Source of the DNA: Erwinia sp. S63
Lineage (GTDB): Bacteria > Pseudomonadota > Gammaproteobacteria > Enterobacterales > Enterobacteriaceae
Direction: 5' to 3'
Length of the DNA stretch: 64,000 nucleotides
NCBI RefSeq assembly: GCF_016625195.1
Contig: NZ_JACVUP010000004.1
Coordinates: forward strand, 186,001 to 250,000
Under the pieces are notes generated by a model. That model did not search any database, was not told where the DNA came from, and saw only the letters and a program-made list of their open reading frames with translations. This document shows, piece after piece, positions 62,625-64,000 of this stretch; position 1 is the first letter of the stretch; each line of letters starts with the position of its first letter. The translations under genes were made by a program, and so were the position numbers.

Positions 62625-63911
62625 CTAAACATCCAGTCGATGAATCACATTCACAAACTCATGTACGCCACTGTTTATTTCTCGCAGGCTGCGTGACAGC
62701 ACGCTGATTTTATCTTGCTCGGTCACCACAAACTGTTTTACTTCACCCAATTGCAGCTCCATTTGCTGTATCAGCCTGGCATTGTGCTCCACGACCTGAG
62801 TGATCTTCTTGGTGGCGCTGGAGGTGGAAGCCGCCAGACGCCGCACTTCATCCGCGACTACGCTAAACCCACGCCCAGCTTCACCGGCGCGTGCGGCTTC
62901 AATCGCCGCATTCAAGGCGAGGATATTGGTTTGTGAAGCTATCAGGTTGATGGTTTCCACCACTTCGTTGATGCTTTTCGCCGAAGCATTTAACTGGGTG
63001 CCAATATCGGTGGCGGCATTGACCTGCACCGCCACCAGACCAGAGTTGCGGATGGTTTCATCCAGCACTTCGTTGGCGTTATCGGTAATTTGCGAGGTTT
63101 GTTCCGAAGTGGTGAGGGCGATATCGGCCACACGTTTTGCTGCTTCAACCCGGGCCGTAATATCAGAAGCGATCTTGATCACTTTGTACACTTTGCCATC
63201 GGCATCAAACACCGGGTTGTAGCTCGCCTCTAGCCAGATGCGTTCACCAGCTGCTGTCTTACGCTCAAAGCGACCGACGAAATGCTGTCCCTTCGCGATT
63301 TTGCGCCAGAACTCGGGGTTTTCCCGATAAAAGTTATCGAAGCAAAACAGGCGATGATGCTGACCGACAATCGTTTTTAGATCGTATCCCATGTGTGTCA
63401 GGAAGTTAGCGTTGGCTGTCAGGATATGGCCGTCAGGGGTGAATTCAATCACCGCCATAGAGCGGTCTAGTGCGGTGATCACCGCCTCTTTGTGCTCCAG
63501 TTCTTCATGGCGGGCGGTGATATCGCTCGCGACCTTAATGACCTTGTAGACTTTGCCTTTATCATCGCTGACTGGGAAATACGTTGCGCTCAGGTAGAAA
63601 CGTTGGCGTTGTTTATTAAAGCGCTCAAAGATTCCAGTGACGGATTCGCCGGAAGCCAGCGTCTGCCAAAAAGCAAAGTACTCTGATGACTGGCTGTAAG
63701 CCGGGCTGCAGAAAATGCGGTGATGTTGTCCCTGAATCTCATGCAGACTGTAGCCGGTGACTTCCAGAAAGAGCGGGTTGGCACTGAGGATTTCCCCGCT
63801 GGGCGAAAACTCAATCCATGCCACATGTTGCTTGATTGCATTGATATCTTTGAGTACATCGCCACTTTTATAAAATGGCAGAGAAAGGCTGGATTTCTTC
63901 ACCCCAAACAT
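62625..63911 (-). CDS. Soluble PAS-PAS chemoreceptor (BdlA/Aer-like)
   Basis: A 428-aa methyl-accepting protein without membrane helices. Two PAS domains (about residues 25-135 and 150-260) each end in the repeated [15 protein letters not shown] / [15 protein letters not shown] block. A short signalling domain follows, with the tip [23 protein letters not shown]. The layout is that of BdlA, which links redox or energy sensing to biofilm dispersal in Pseudomonas. Conserved GQHHRIFC / GQHHRLFC segments in both PAS domains could hold heme or flavin. The remaining bases to 64000 carry no supported gene. Confidence 0.92.
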   Translation of the reverse strand: MFGVKKSSLSLPFYKSGDVLKDINAIKQHVAWIEFSPSGEILSANPLFLEVTGYSLHEIQGQHHRIFCSPAYSQSSEYFAFWQTLASGESVTGIFERFNKQRQRFYLSATYFPVSDDKGKVYKVIKVASDITARHEELEHKEAVITALDRSMAVIEFTPDGHILTANANFLTHMGYDLKTIVGQHHRLFCFDNFYRENPEFWRKIAKGQHFVGRFERKTAAGERIWLEASYNPVFDADGKVYKVIKIASDITARVEAAKRVADIALTTSEQTSQITDNANEVLDETIRNSGLVAVQVNAATDIGTQLNASAKSINEVVETINLIASQTNILALNAAIEAARAGEAGRGFSVVADEVRRLAASTSSATKKITQVVEHNARLIQQMELQLGEVKQFVVTEQDKISVLSRSLREINSGVHEFVNVIHRLDV

Positions 63912-64000
63912 GTGTGACCTCAGGCGATATTATGTCATTGAACATAATGCGTGCAGCTTTTTGCCGCTCCGCTGAATTTCCACAGCCGAACACTTAATCT

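Noticed and set aside
1..64000. tRNA, rRNA, insertion sequences, prophage or integrase genes
   Set aside because: None could be recognised on either strand; the accessory genes are not visibly tied to a mobile element inside this window.

Overview
The window looks like chromosomal DNA of a gammaproteobacterium of the Enterobacterales, most likely Erwiniaceae (Pantoea or Erwinia-like). The pointers are a YebG-type SOS gene under a textbook LexA box (CTGT-N8-ACAG), enterobacterial-style Shine-Dalgarno sites, moderate GC, and a gene stock rich in periplasmic sugar oxidation (PQQ and FAD dehydrogenases) and importers. This assignment is inference; no rRNA, tRNA or housekeeping marker is present. 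No IS element, integrase, tRNA gene or CRISPR array was found.

Layout. 1-7.7 kb: an operon of two flavin-dependent monooxygenases, an M20 deacylase, a GNAT acetyltransferase and a polar amino acid ABC importer with two binding proteins. The set matches the Bacillus subtilis ytmI-ytnM and yxeKLMNOP operons for S-substituted cysteine salvage. 8-13.8 kb: small accessory genes: a coiled-coil membrane-anchored protein, an EAL phosphodiesterase, a translationally coupled HAM1-like plus SIR2-like pair resembling KomB-KomC of the Kongming anti-phage system, yebG, a heptanucleotide tandem repeat and a Fic protein. 14-25.5 kb: a membrane PQQ dehydrogenase, an MFS/RraA/2-hydroxyacid dehydrogenase operon, and a three-subunit FAD-dependent sugar-acid or aldose dehydrogenase flanked by two GlcG/HbpS-like proteins and DoxX.

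25.7-41 kb: a patchwork of single genes and regulator-target pairs: a chemoreceptor, a YjbR protein, a methyltransferase, AraC, cytochrome b561, MarR/CynX with a perfect 26-bp palindrome between them, DUF1543, NUDIX, RidA, GNAT, SDR/AraC, DUF2000/Lrp, an amber-interrupted orphan gene next to an XRE-ImmA/IrrE protein, and a Tat-exported FAD oxidoreductase. 41-50.7 kb: a LysR gene and an eight-gene cluster resembling the Rut pyrimidine-degradation set (RutD-, RutA-, RutC- and RutF-like) fused in context to a BMP-type nucleoside ABC importer. Its RutA-like monooxygenase is frameshifted here. 50.7-57.2 kb: a GntR-controlled carbohydrate-type ABC importer with a Cys/Met-metabolism PLP enzyme. 57.4-62.5 kb: a divergent amino-acid ABC importer, XRE-cupin regulator and FAD amino-acid oxidase, with matching palindromic operators over both promoters. 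The window ends with a soluble PAS-PAS chemoreceptor.

Overall this is a nutritional and environmental-response region. Several independent cassettes each combine an importer, a redox enzyme and a local regulator, and one small cassette (10.3-11.7 kb) looks like immunity rather than metabolism.
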